Positions 29,061 through 37,044 of a stretch of 64,000 nucleotides of DNA are shown here, piece by piece (within the stretch, counting starts at the first letter, position 1; each line of letters starts with the position of its first letter). A model generated the notes under the pieces. The model worked only from the letters and a program-made list of their open reading frames with translations. It was not told the DNA's origin and did no database searches. The stretch is from Rhodoferax sp. (GTDB lineage Bacteria; Pseudomonadota; Gammaproteobacteria; Burkholderiales; Burkholderiaceae_C). The DNA lies in contig NZ_JANXMU010000032.1 of assembly GCF_025354435.1 (NCBI RefSeq), positions 124,001 through 188,000 on the forward strand, written 5' to 3'. Position numbers and translations under genes: made by a program.

Positions 29061-29762
29061 TCAAGCAGCCAGGTCAAAGACCAGGACTTCGGCGTTTGCG
29101 GCCTTGCCCAGGGTGAGCAGGGCTTCGTTTTCAATCAACAGCGCATCGCCGGTGGAAAGCGCGACGCCATTCACTTCCAGCGCGCCGCTGATCAGGTGCA
29201 CATAGCTCTTGCGGGCCGGGTTCAGCGCCAGCGTAGCCGACTCCGTACCGTCCAGCAGCCCGGCGTACAGGTGCGCATCGGCATGGATGGTCACCGAGCC
29301 CTGGGCACCGTCGGGCGAGGCCACCAGGCGCAGCTCACCGCGCTTTTCGCTCTCGGCAAAGGTCTTTTGCTCGTAGCTCGGCGCAATGCCTTTCACATTC
29401 GGCTCGATCCAGATTTGCAGAAAGTGCGTGGTCTGGTCGTCGGCATGGTTGAACTCGCTGTGCTGCACACCGCGCCCGGCACTCATGCGCTGCACGTCGC
29501 CGGGCGGGATGCCCTTGACGTTGCCCATGGTGTCGCGGTGCGCCAGCTCGCCTTGCAGCACGTAGCTGATGATTTCCATGTCGCGGTGGCCGTGGGTGCC
29601 AAAGCCTGCGCCGGGGGTGATGGTGTCTTCGTTGATGACGCGCAGATTGCCCCAGCCCATGTGCTTGGGGTCCATGTAACCGGCAAACGAAAAGCTGTGG
29701 TGCGACTTGAGCCAGCCATGGTCGGCGTGGCCACGGTCTTGGGATTTACGGAGAGTGAGCAT
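29061..29762 (-). CDS. Pirin-family protein (YhhW-like)
   Basis: 233 residues, short pirin/YhhW type. Metal ligands in 'FGTHGHRDMEIISYVLQG' and 'VQHSEFNHADD' (HxH...HxE). A C-terminal cupin-like domain ends 'AEVLVFDLAA'. YhhW is known as a quercetin 2,3-dioxygenase in vitro; the physiological role here is unclear. It lies upstream of doxX and is bracketed by two R3 palindromes, the only gene in the window so framed. Confidence 0.9.
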   Translation of the reverse strand: MLTLRKSQDRGHADHGWLKSHHSFSFAGYMDPKHMGWGNLRVINEDTITPGAGFGTHGHRDMEIISYVLQGELAHRDTMGNVKGIPPGDVQRMSAGRGVQHSEFNHADDQTTHFLQIWIEPNVKGIAPSYEQKTFAESEKRGELRLVASPDGAQGSVTIHADAHLYAGLLDGTESATLALNPARKSYVHLISGALEVNGVALSTGDALLIENEALLTLGKAANAEVLVFDLAA

Positions 29763-29782
29763 GTGTGAACTCCTTGAATGTT

Positions 29783-29842
29783 AGAACTTCCGCTAGCCCC
29801 CTGTACTCCCGAAGGGAGCTACAGGTGCGCTGCGTAAGTTCT
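29783..29842. repeat. R3 palindromic element, copy 2
   Basis: Reverse-complement relative of copy 1: inner TACAGG and CCCCTGTA arms around ctcccgaagggag, ends AGAACTT...AAGTTCT. Less symmetrical than copy 1. It lies in the divergent gap between the pirin and LysR genes and may influence both promoters. Confidence 0.75.
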
Positions 29843-29958
29843 GTGATGAAGATCCGCGTATCGAATCCATGGCCTGAATTTTGGGCCTGTACACGGTGTT
29901 GGCAGTCCACCGCATTTGATGGCATCATTTTATAAATTTGAACGGAACCAGGCCGACC

Positions 29959-30903
29959 ATGCAAACCGCCCGCGATGTGCTCACCCCCGATGCCCTGTCC
30001 ATGCTGGTAACCATCCACGCCCAGGGCAGTTTTGCCGCTGCCGCCCGCAGCCTGGGCATGGTGCCCAGCGCCCTGACCTACCGGGTACGCAATATCGAGG
30101 ACGCGCTGGACGTGCTGCTGTTCGACCGCAGCTCGCGCCAGGCCAAGCTCACCGTGGCCGGGTCCGAGCTGCTGCGCGAAGGCCAGCGCCTGCTGGAGGA
30201 CATCGATGCCGTGGCCAACCGGGTCAAGCGCGTGGCCACCGGCTGGGAGCCGCAGCTCACGATTGCGGTAGACAGCGTGATTTCGCGCTCCACGGTGATG
30301 GAGCTGTGCGAGTCGTTTTTTGCGCTGAACCCGCCCACGCGGGTGAAGATCCGCGAAGAGGTGCTGTACGGCACGCTGGACGCGCTGGTCACCGGCCAGG
30401 CCGATGTGGCGATTGGCGTGGCGATGGAAAACATCTCCAACAGCAACATCGTGGGTGCCCTGCTGGGCGAAATGAGCTTCATCTTTGTGGTGGCACCGCA
30501 CCACCCGCTGGCCAGCATGCCCGAGCCGCTGAGCGACAGCCTGATCCAGCAGTACCGCGCCGTGGCCGTGGCCGACTCCACCCAGCGCGGCAATGCGCTG
30601 ACCTTTGGTCTGTTGGGCGGGCAAGACGTGTTTACCGTGCCCAGCATGCGTGCCAAGCTAGAGGCCCAGCTGCGCGGACTGGGCTGCGGCTTCTTGCCCG
30701 AAGGCCTGGCCCGTCCCTACCTGGAAACCGGCCGCCTGGTGAGCCGCAGCGTCGAGCGGCCATCGCGCCTGCTGCACATCAGCTACGCATGGCGTACCGA
30801 GTCGGGTGGCGGCACGCACGGGCGGGCGTTGCAATGGTGGCTGCAACAGCTCAAAAGCCCGGCCACCCGTGCCGCATTGCTAGAGCGGCAACAAAGCAAT
30901 TGA
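29959..30903 (+). CDS. LysR-family transcriptional regulator
   Basis: 314 residues from ATG 29959 (MQTARD); the track uses a TTG seven codons earlier. HTH 'LVTIHAQGSFAAAARSLGMVPSALTYRVRNIED' and a substrate-binding domain from about residue 90. It is divergent from the pirin-doxX genes, so it may regulate them, in line with LysR/pirin/DoxX/quinone-reductase groups responding to electrophiles or quinones. The effector is unknown. Confidence 0.88.
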   Translation: MQTARDVLTPDALSMLVTIHAQGSFAAAARSLGMVPSALTYRVRNIEDALDVLLFDRSSRQAKLTVAGSELLREGQRLLEDIDAVANRVKRVATGWEPQLTIAVDSVISRSTVMELCESFFALNPPTRVKIREEVLYGTLDALVTGQADVAIGVAMENISNSNIVGALLGEMSFIFVVAPHHPLASMPEPLSDSLIQQYRAVAVADSTQRGNALTFGLLGGQDVFTVPSMRAKLEAQLRGLGCGFLPEGLARPYLETGRLVSRSVERPSRLLHISYAWRTESGGGTHGRALQWWLQQLKSPATRAALLERQQSN

Positions 30904-30997
30904 ACCCGCGGGGAGTCCCCGAGGAAAGCGGCTGCGCACTACGTGTAGAGTGTGCTTGGTCGCCACTCCGTAGCCACTCCAAAGAAAACCAACACAC

Positions 30998-32068
30998 ATG
31001 ACAAACAAACCCAGTGCTACAGCCCCCCGCCAGATCGCCGTCATTGGTGCAGGCATGGCCGGTATCGCCTGCGCACGCACGCTGGTGCAGGCCGGTCACA
31101 ACGTTTCGGTGTTCGACAAAAGCCGCAGCGCAGGCGGGCGCATGTCCACCCGGAGCACCTCGTTTGGCACGTTTGACCACGGTGCGCAGTATTTCACCGT
31201 GCGCGACCCCCGCTTTGCACTGGCCCTGGAAACCGCCAAAGGCATCTGCAAACCCTGGAGCGCCAACTCGGTGCGCGTGCTCGATACCTTTGGCCGCGTG
31301 GCCTCGGCCGCCCTGCCCTCGCGCGACCCGCACTGGGTGCCGGTGCCCGGTATGAGCGGCCTGGTCAAGCACTGGGCCAAGCCGCTGGCCGACGATGGCC
31401 GCCTGGAACTGGAAACCCAGGTCACCCGCATCGAGCGCGACCCGATGAACAAAAAGCAGTGGCAACTGCGTACCACCGGCATGCCAGGCGCAGCCGACGC
31501 ACAGCACGTGTTCTCCGGCTTTGATGCCGTGGTGCTGGCCATGCCGAATCCGCAAACCGTGGACCTGCTGCAAAACTCGGCCCAGGCCGCCCGCTTGGTG
31601 CGCGACATCCACCCGGTACAAGTAGCCCCCTGCTGGACGCTGATGCTGGCCTTCCCCCAGGCCATGCAGCCCACCATGGCCCACCTGGGCCCGCAGTGGA
31701 ACGCAGCACGCAGCAACCACCACCGCATCGCTTGGCTATCGCGTGAATCCAGCAAGCCTGGGCGCGGCAGTATCGAGCGCTGGACGGTGCAGGCCAGTGC
31801 CGCCTGGTCGCTGGAGCACCTGGAAGACGATGCCCCCCGCATCCAGGCCAAGCTGCTCAAAGCCTTTACCGAAGTCACCGGAATCCGTGCCGAACCCTCC
31901 CATGCTGCCGTGCACCGCTGGCGCTACGCCCAGACCGTGCAGCCCTTGGGCCGCAGCCACCTGTGGGACGAAAAATCCAGCATCGGAGCCTGTGGCGACT
32001 GGTGCATCGGCCACCGGGTGGAAGACGCCTTTATCTCCGGCCTGGAGATGGCGCTGGCGATTGCTTAG
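30998..32068 (+). CDS. Renalase-like FAD/NAD(P) oxidoreductase
   Basis: 356 residues. '[30 protein letters not shown]' is the Rossmann ADP-binding motif, followed by 'SAGGRMSTR' and '[12 protein letters not shown]', the signature of renalase-type flavoproteins. The C-terminal '[24 protein letters not shown]' binds FAD. Bacterial renalases oxidise wrong-isomer dihydronicotinamides; that function is possible here. gluQRS begins seven bases after its stop. Confidence 0.88.
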   Translation: MTNKPSATAPRQIAVIGAGMAGIACARTLVQAGHNVSVFDKSRSAGGRMSTRSTSFGTFDHGAQYFTVRDPRFALALETAKGICKPWSANSVRVLDTFGRVASAALPSRDPHWVPVPGMSGLVKHWAKPLADDGRLELETQVTRIERDPMNKKQWQLRTTGMPGAADAQHVFSGFDAVVLAMPNPQTVDLLQNSAQAARLVRDIHPVQVAPCWTLMLAFPQAMQPTMAHLGPQWNAARSNHHRIAWLSRESSKPGRGSIERWTVQASAAWSLEHLEDDAPRIQAKLLKAFTEVTGIRAEPSHAAVHRWRYAQTVQPLGRSHLWDEKSSIGACGDWCIGHRVEDAFISGLEMALAIA

Positions 32069-32075
32069 AAGTAGC

Positions 32076-33005
32076 TTGGTACAAGGTTACACCGGACGGT
32101 TCGCGCCGTCCCCCACGGGCCCGCTGCATGCGGGCTCTTTGGTTGCGGCCCTGGCCAGTTGGCTCGATGCCCGCGCCGTTGGTGGCACTTGGCTGGTACG
32201 CATCGAAGACGTGGACACTCCGCGCTGCCTGCCCGGCATGGACGCGCTGATTCTGCAACAGCTCGCCGCCTGCGGCCTGCAGCCCGACGCACCGCCCACC
32301 TACCAATCGCACCGCAGCCCCCTGTACCAGCAGGCGCTGGACCAGTTGGTGGCCAGCGGCTGGGCTTACCCCTGCGCCTGCTCGCGCAAAGAAATTGAAG
32401 TGGCCTGCGCCGCGCAGGGCCAGGTACGCAGCCGCAACGCCGAGCTGGTCTACCCCGGCACCTGCCGCTCCGGCTTGCACGGCCGCCCTGCACGGGCCTG
32501 GCGGTTGCGTACCGACAAATTTAAGGAAAATAGGCCTCTAGCGCATATTCCACCTACGTCAGTAGCTATTAATTTAATAGTAAACGGCATTTTGACGTGG
32601 AACGACCGCCTGCTCGGCCCCCAGCAGCAAAACCTGGCCGCCGAGGTAGGCGACTTCGTGCTGCGCCGCGCCGATGGCCTGTGGGCCTACCAGCTCGCCG
32701 TGGTGGTTGACGATGCGGCCCGAGGCATCACCCACGTGGTGCGCGGCCAGGACCTGGCCGACAACACCCCGCGCCAGATCTGGCTGCAACAGGCCCTGGG
32801 TCTGCCCACACCGCAGTACCTGCACACCCCCCTGGTGCTTGGCCCAAATGGCGAAAAGCTCTCCAAACAAAACGGTGCCCAGGCGCTGGACCTGGCGCAA
32901 CCGCTAGCGGCGTTGAATGCGGCGGCGGGCGTGCTGGGCTTGCCAGCCGCTGGCGGGGATGTCGCTAGCGCACTGGCGCAGTGGGTGGTCCAGTGGAACA
33001 GCTAG
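32076..33005 (+). CDS. gluQRS: Glutamyl-Q tRNA(Asp) synthetase carrying an in-frame R1 repeat
   Basis: About 309 residues, a truncated glutamyl-tRNA-synthetase paralogue that attaches glutamate to queuosine of tRNA(Asp). HIGH-like '[14 protein letters not shown]', zinc ligands '[11 protein letters not shown]' and 'YPGTCR', '[10 protein letters not shown]', and KMSKS-like 'KLSKQNGA'. The start is probably TTG 32076 (LVQGYTG), since no ATG or GTG fits. Between 'AWRLRTD' and 'LTWNDRLLG' lie ~25 residues encoded by a complete R1 repeat copy, where the family normally has only a few residues. The frame stays open across the insert, so the protein is probably made, with an extra loop between the zinc region and the catalytic core. 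Confidence 0.88.
   Translation: MVQGYTGRFAPSPTGPLHAGSLVAALASWLDARAVGGTWLVRIEDVDTPRCLPGMDALILQQLAACGLQPDAPPTYQSHRSPLYQQALDQLVASGWAYPCACSRKEIEVACAAQGQVRSRNAELVYPGTCRSGLHGRPARAWRLRTDKFKENRPLAHIPPTSVAINLIVNGILTWNDRLLGPQQQNLAAEVGDFVLRRADGLWAYQLAVVVDDAARGITHVVRGQDLADNTPRQIWLQQALGLPTPQYLHTPLVLGPNGEKLSKQNGAQALDLAQPLAALNAAAGVLGLPAAGGDVASALAQWVVQWNS
32517..32585 (+). repeat. R1 repeat inserted in frame in gluQRS
   Basis: Highly conserved copy: 'aaatttaaggaaaataggcc', 'tctagcgcatattccacct' and 'agtagctattaatttaatag'. It lies entirely within coding sequence and keeps the frame without stops, though the element is rich in TAG/TAA triplets in other frames. Confidence 0.9.
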
Positions 33006-33562
33006 TCGGCAGCGAACTGCAGCAGCTAGCCTTCACCGCGCTAGACCGCCACCAGCGCAGGGTGGCCACCATCGACCCCCAGCGCCAGAAAATCATCCTC
33101 ATCCAGCCCCGCGACCGCTGGCTGTACGCCTCGGGCCTGCGCGAGAAGCGACTGCCGGGCTACCTGTGCATCTTTGCCCACGCCACGCCGCACAGCGTGC
33201 AAGGCATTGCCGACGGCGCGGCGCTGGCGGCACTGGTACGCGAGTGCGGGATATGGCATGGCGAGCCGATTCTGGTCGATGCCTGTAATGCCGGAGCTAT
33301 TCCCCAGGGTATCGCCAGCCAATTGGCACGGGCCTTGGCCACACCAGTGACGGCTGCGACCACGCCAACCTGGAACTTCCCGCTGGGCGGGCGTGCCGTG
33401 GGGCAAGGGGCGTTTGCCAAGCTGCCCGGCGTGCTCGGCAGGCTGCCAATTCCGCATCTGCTGAAGCCCGGTAGATGGCGCACCTGGGACGCACAAGGCC
33501 AGTGGGTGGAAGAACGGGCCCACTCCCCGCGCAAGGGCAGCCCGTGGTTTGGTATGGTGTAG
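32981..33562 (+). CDS. Caspase-like (toxin-domain-like) protein of unknown function
   Basis: 193 residues from GTG 32981, overlapping the end of gluQRS; GTG 32993 is also possible. A hydrophobic strand ending in a histidine ('[10 protein letters not shown]', H67) and a later '[23 protein letters not shown]' (D100, C102) resemble the His-Cys dyad of caspase-fold peptidases. From memory, similar 'DACNTG...A.QLA..L.VPV.A' segments occur at the C-termini of RHS and other polymorphic toxins. No signal peptide, and no immunity-like gene seen beside it. The function is not established. Confidence 0.6.
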   Translation: MGGPVEQLVGSELQQLAFTALDRHQRRVATIDPQRQKIILIQPRDRWLYASGLREKRLPGYLCIFAHATPHSVQGIADGAALAALVRECGIWHGEPILVDACNAGAIPQGIASQLARALATPVTAATTPTWNFPLGGRAVGQGAFAKLPGVLGRLPIPHLLKPGRWRTWDAQGQWVEERAHSPRKGSPWFGMV

Positions 33563-33633
33563 CCCTGTTGGACTGGTGGGCAGTGCGGTTTTACGCCGCC
33601 CTGCCACCAAATCCAGATTAATGAATTGATGCC

Positions 33634-34356
33634 ATGCACACCGAACTCCCTCCCGAAATCGCCCCCACCCCTAGCCTTGCTAGCCCCGCCCACCACAAAA
33701 CCATCAAAAGCTTCGTGCTGCGCACGGGCCGCACCACCAGTGGCCAAGCCAAGGCGTTTGAAAGCCTGGGGCCGCAGTTTTTGCTGCCCTACCGCAGCGC
33801 GCCGCTGGACCTGGAGACCACCTTTGGCCGCGGCGCCCCCACCATTCTGGAAATCGGCTTTGGCATGGGCGAGGCCACGGCCAGCATTGCCGCGCTACTG
33901 CCCGAGAAGAACTTTCTGTGCTGCGAAGTGCACACGCCAGGCATCGGCGCACTGCTCAAACGCATAGGCGAAGAGGGACAAACCAATATCCGCATCTGCC
34001 AGCACGATGCCGTCGAGGTGCTGGACCACATGCTGCCGCCCGGCTGCCTAGACGGTGTCCACGTGTTCTTCCCCGACCCCTGGCACAAGAAGAAGCACAA
34101 CAAGCGCCGCCTGCTGCAAGCCCCGCTGGTGGCCAAGCTGGCCGCCCGGCTCAAACCCGGCGGCTATCTGCACTGCGCCACCGACTGGCAAAACTACGCC
34201 GAGCAGATCCTGGAAGTACTCAGCGCCGAGCCGCTGCTGAAAAACACCGCCGCCGACTACGCCCCCAAGCCGGACTACCGCCCCCTCACCAAGTTCGAGA
34301 ACCGGGGTATCAAGCTGGGCCACGGCGTGTGGGACGTCGTATTCACCAAGGTGTGA
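33634..34356 (+). CDS. trmB: tRNA (guanine-N7-)-methyltransferase
   Basis: 240 residues of the TrmB family. SAM-binding '[25 protein letters not shown]' and the active-site '[20 protein letters not shown]' are diagnostic. It forms m7G46 in the variable loop of tRNAs. ATG 33634. Its stop overlaps the GTG start of the following pseudouridine synthase (GTGA), so the two RNA-modification genes are translationally coupled. Confidence 0.96.
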   Translation: MHTELPPEIAPTPSLASPAHHKTIKSFVLRTGRTTSGQAKAFESLGPQFLLPYRSAPLDLETTFGRGAPTILEIGFGMGEATASIAALLPEKNFLCCEVHTPGIGALLKRIGEEGQTNIRICQHDAVEVLDHMLPPGCLDGVHVFFPDPWHKKKHNKRRLLQAPLVAKLAARLKPGGYLHCATDWQNYAEQILEVLSAEPLLKNTAADYAPKPDYRPLTKFENRGIKLGHGVWDVVFTKV

Positions 34357-35231
34357 ATCTCCCCACCCGTGACGGTGTCGGCCCCAGCACCGTCGGCCTG
34401 CCTGGTGGCAATTGGCCCACCGTTATCGACTTCTTTGCAGAGCGCTTTCCCACCGTGGAGCGCGCTGTGTGGCTGCAGCGCATGCGCGACGGGCTGGTGC
34501 TGGACGAACAGGCGCTGCCCGTGCCGCCCGATGCCGCCTACCGCCCCCACACCCGGCTGTACTACTACCGCCACCTGCCGGTGGAGCCGCGCATTCCGTT
34601 CGAGGCGCAGGTTTTGTTCCAGGATGCGCATCTGGTCGTGGTGGATAAACCGCATTTCCTGCCGACCATGCCCGCCGGGCGCTATGTACAAGAAACGCTG
34701 CTGGTGCGGCTGAAGCAATCGCTGGGCCTAGCCACTTTGGCCCCGCTGCACCGGCTAGACCGTGAAACCGCCGGGGTCACCTTGTTTGCCATCCAGACCA
34801 CCGAACGGGCGGCCTACCACGCGCTGTTTGCGCAGCGCGAAGTGCACAAACACTATGAGGCGATTGCCCCCTGGCACGCCGATCTTCCACCGGTCTACCG
34901 CAGCCAGATCGTGCCCGGCGAGCCGTTCTTTCGCTACAAGGAGACGGCGGGCGAACCCAATTCTGAAACCCACATCGCCGTGCTGGAACGTCTGGGTGCG
35001 TGGGCGCGGTACCAGCTCTCGCCCGTGACCGGCCGCACCCACCAACTGCGGGTGCACATGGCGGCACTGGGCGTGCCCATTCGCAACGACCGCTTCTACC
35101 CCGAGGTGGTCAATATTGCCGACGACGACTACGCCGCACCCTTGCAGTTGCTAGCGCGGTCTATCGCTTTTACCGACCCGGTGACCGGCCAGGCGCGGTT
35201 TTTTGAAAGCGCCAGAAGCCTTAGTGTTTAA
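34353..35231 (+). CDS. RluA-family pseudouridine synthase
   Basis: 292 residues from GTG 34353, four bases overlapping trmB; the track start is 145 codons upstream inside trmB. The catalytic motif '[17 protein letters not shown]' contains the essential Asp, followed by 'KHYEAI' and '[19 protein letters not shown]'. It isomerises uridine in rRNA or tRNA; the specific target is not clear from sequence. The end overlaps the convergent small gene by 11 bp. Confidence 0.92.
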   Translation: MNLPTRDGVGPSTVGLPGGNWPTVIDFFAERFPTVERAVWLQRMRDGLVLDEQALPVPPDAAYRPHTRLYYYRHLPVEPRIPFEAQVLFQDAHLVVVDKPHFLPTMPAGRYVQETLLVRLKQSLGLATLAPLHRLDRETAGVTLFAIQTTERAAYHALFAQREVHKHYEAIAPWHADLPPVYRSQIVPGEPFFRYKETAGEPNSETHIAVLERLGAWARYQLSPVTGRTHQLRVHMAALGVPIRNDRFYPEVVNIADDDYAAPLQLLARSIAFTDPVTGQARFFESARSLSV

Positions 35232-35499
35232 CCACCGCAACCGCTTCATTCGGGTACAGCACGGTGGCGGCCATGGACACTGCGTGCCCGTCGTCGGTGC
35301 TGGCCAGTGTGGGGGCGGCGACCTCGTCCGGTATGGTCAAGTCGTCCGATGCGTAGGCCGCGCCGATCCGCGGGGTTAAAAACAGGGCCACCGCCACCAT
35401 GGCGGCACAGAACAACAGCCACACCACGGCGGACACCCACCGTTCACGGCTGGGCTTGGGGATGGGCATGGGTTTGGGGCGCGCCGATGTCACTCGCAT
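35221..35499 (-). CDS. Small single-pass membrane protein
   Basis: 92 residues from ATG 35499, supported by AAGGAG five bases upstream; the track start is 44 codons too early. A Pro/Lys-rich cytoplasmic N-terminus, then one transmembrane segment 'VSAVVWLLFCAAMVAVALFL' and a ~45-residue exported tail. No known domain. It lies downstream of the response regulator on the same strand with 28 bp between, so probably co-transcribed. A second small membrane protein with the same layout lies upstream of the regulator. Confidence 0.7.
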   Translation of the reverse strand: MRVTSARPKPMPIPKPSRERWVSAVVWLLFCAAMVAVALFLTPRIGAAYASDDLTIPDEVAAPTLASTDDGHAVSMAATVLYPNEAVAVVKH

Positions 35500-35527
35500 A
35501 AAAACTCCTTTTTTGAAAACTGAAAAA

Positions 35528-36271
35528 TCATGGGGATGGCATGGACAGGGACTGCCGGTCACCGGCAGAACCCATGGCCACGATCTGGATGTCTTGTTCG
35601 CTGACAACTTCCAGGTTGTCGCCCCGCGCATGGGCGGCCAGCTTGCGGTAGATCTTTTTCACATGGGCCAATACACCCAACTGCGGGCTGGAGGCCAATG
35701 TGCCGATCTGTTCCAGGCTCATGCCGCGGGCGATCCAACGCAAAATGCCGGCCTCGCAGGCAGTCAGCGGATGGGTAGATTCGCGCAGCGGAAAAGCCCA
35801 GGCCGAGCCGGTACCCGTGCCCAGCCGCAGGCGAAAGCGCCCCAACACCCGGCGCGCCATGCCGGGGCTGATGGGGGCACTGCCCTTGCGCCACAGGTGG
35901 ATGCTCTGCGCCAGGCATTCGGCAGCGCTGTCTTTGAACAAATAGGCGGTGGCTCCGGCTTCTATGCACTGCAGAACCTGCTCGTCGTTGCCAAACTGGG
36001 TCAGTACCACGATGTCGGCCTGCGGAAAATGCCAGGCCGCATGGCGGATAACCGCAATGGCGGGCACATCTTGCAACTGCACGTCGACCACCACCACATC
36101 GGGGACGCACTGGTCCATCATGGCGATGGCAGCGGCCCCGGTGGACACGGCCGCGGCCAAGCTGAGCTGCCCATCTGCTTGCACGGCCTCAGCGCAGCGC
36201 AGCAAGGTGTCAGAGTGGCTCTCGGCAATCAGCACGCGGGTGGCAACACGGGTGAATGATGGGCTCAGCAT
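35528..36271 (-). CDS. Orphan LuxR-type response regulator
   Basis: 247 residues from ATG 36271, with GGAGG nine bases upstream; the track start is far too early. Receiver domain: phospho-acceptor Asp in 'DVVVVDVQLQD', Thr in 'VLTQFGN', Lys in 'YLFKDSA'. The C-terminal HTH begins 'PLTACEAGILRWIARGMSLEQIG' but the recognition-helix region 'SPQLGVLAHVKKIYRKL' departs from the usual 'SxxTVxxH' form. No histidine kinase is encoded nearby. DNA binding may be altered. Confidence 0.82.
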   Translation of the reverse strand: MLSPSFTRVATRVLIAESHSDTLLRCAEAVQADGQLSLAAAVSTGAAAIAMMDQCVPDVVVVDVQLQDVPAIAVIRHAAWHFPQADIVVLTQFGNDEQVLQCIEAGATAYLFKDSAAECLAQSIHLWRKGSAPISPGMARRVLGRFRLRLGTGTGSAWAFPLRESTHPLTACEAGILRWIARGMSLEQIGTLASSPQLGVLAHVKKIYRKLAAHARGDNLEVVSEQDIQIVAMGSAGDRQSLSMPSP

Positions 36272-36298
36272 GATTTTTTTCCTCCACTCCCTTACGGA

Positions 36299-36324
36299 AG
36301 CGCTTAATGGGTGAGATAAGCGCT
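36299..36324. promoter_or_regulatory. Palindrome upstream of the response regulator
   Basis: AGCGCTTA-N10-TAAGCGCT, perfect 8 bp arms, 28 bases upstream of the regulator start. A candidate autoregulatory operator. Confidence 0.4.
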
Positions 36325-36474
36325 GCAAAGACTGCAGCAAATGGGGTACGAGACCGTGGGAAGGTGCCGGCTTAGGCAAGGCCAAACACGGGCGGGCTCG
36401 GGCAACATCGACGTGCAGGGGTTTGCGCCCCGTAACACCAAACATCTTAGGGAGGCGTGCCATAGCGCGCATCC

Positions 36475-36852
36475 TCAAAATTGACGAAGAACTGCGGACA
36501 CCAAGGGCCCAGCTTCTTGCTTGGCCTGCGTGGCTCGTGTAGGCTGAGACGGGTTTGCGCCCTGTGGCGGCAGGCTGGCCACAGTGGTGGTGTGGGTCGC
36601 TTTGGTGGTTTCGGCGGTTTCGACCGGGCGGGCAGATGCCACACCCAGCGCTACCAGGGTATTGCGTACGCCGTCGGGTTCGGCCAACTTGGGCAATAGC
36701 TGCCCGGCCGAGGTGGCAAACAGCACGCACGCCACGATCCACACAAGCCCGACCCGGTCGAAATAATGGGCTTTCGGCACGCTGGATTTGACGACAGCCG
36801 GCGGCACCAGCGGTTCAGAAGGCTCAAAAGGCATAAAAGGTTCAAAGTTCAT
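36475..36852 (-). CDS. Small single-pass membrane protein
   Basis: 125 residues from ATG 36852 (AAGGA about ten bases upstream); the track start is 15 codons earlier. An acidic/Pro-rich N-terminus with repeated 'FEP' units, one transmembrane segment 'VGLVWIVACVLFATSAGQLL' and a Thr/Gln/Ala-rich exported tail. No domain recognised. It is divergent from the STAND regulator and upstream of the response regulator, suggesting a role in the same signalling unit. Confidence 0.6.
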   Translation of the reverse strand: MNFEPFMPFEPSEPLVPPAVVKSSVPKAHYFDRVGLVWIVACVLFATSAGQLLPKLAEPDGVRNTLVALGVASARPVETAETTKATHTTTVASLPPQGANPSQPTRATQAKQEAGPLVSAVLRQF

Positions 36853-37044
36853 ACAACATGTCCTTGACAATCGGGCAACTGGGAAGGTCGCCACCACAGA
36901 GACGGACTTTCCTCTGCTTGACCCGCTGCGTACTTAGCCCACCTGAAGCCGACCTGAAAACTTCTGAAACCGTGAGAAATTGCGCAAAACGCCAGAATCC
37001 ACGGCGTGCAATACATTTGGAAATTGACACCGATAGGAGCTTTG

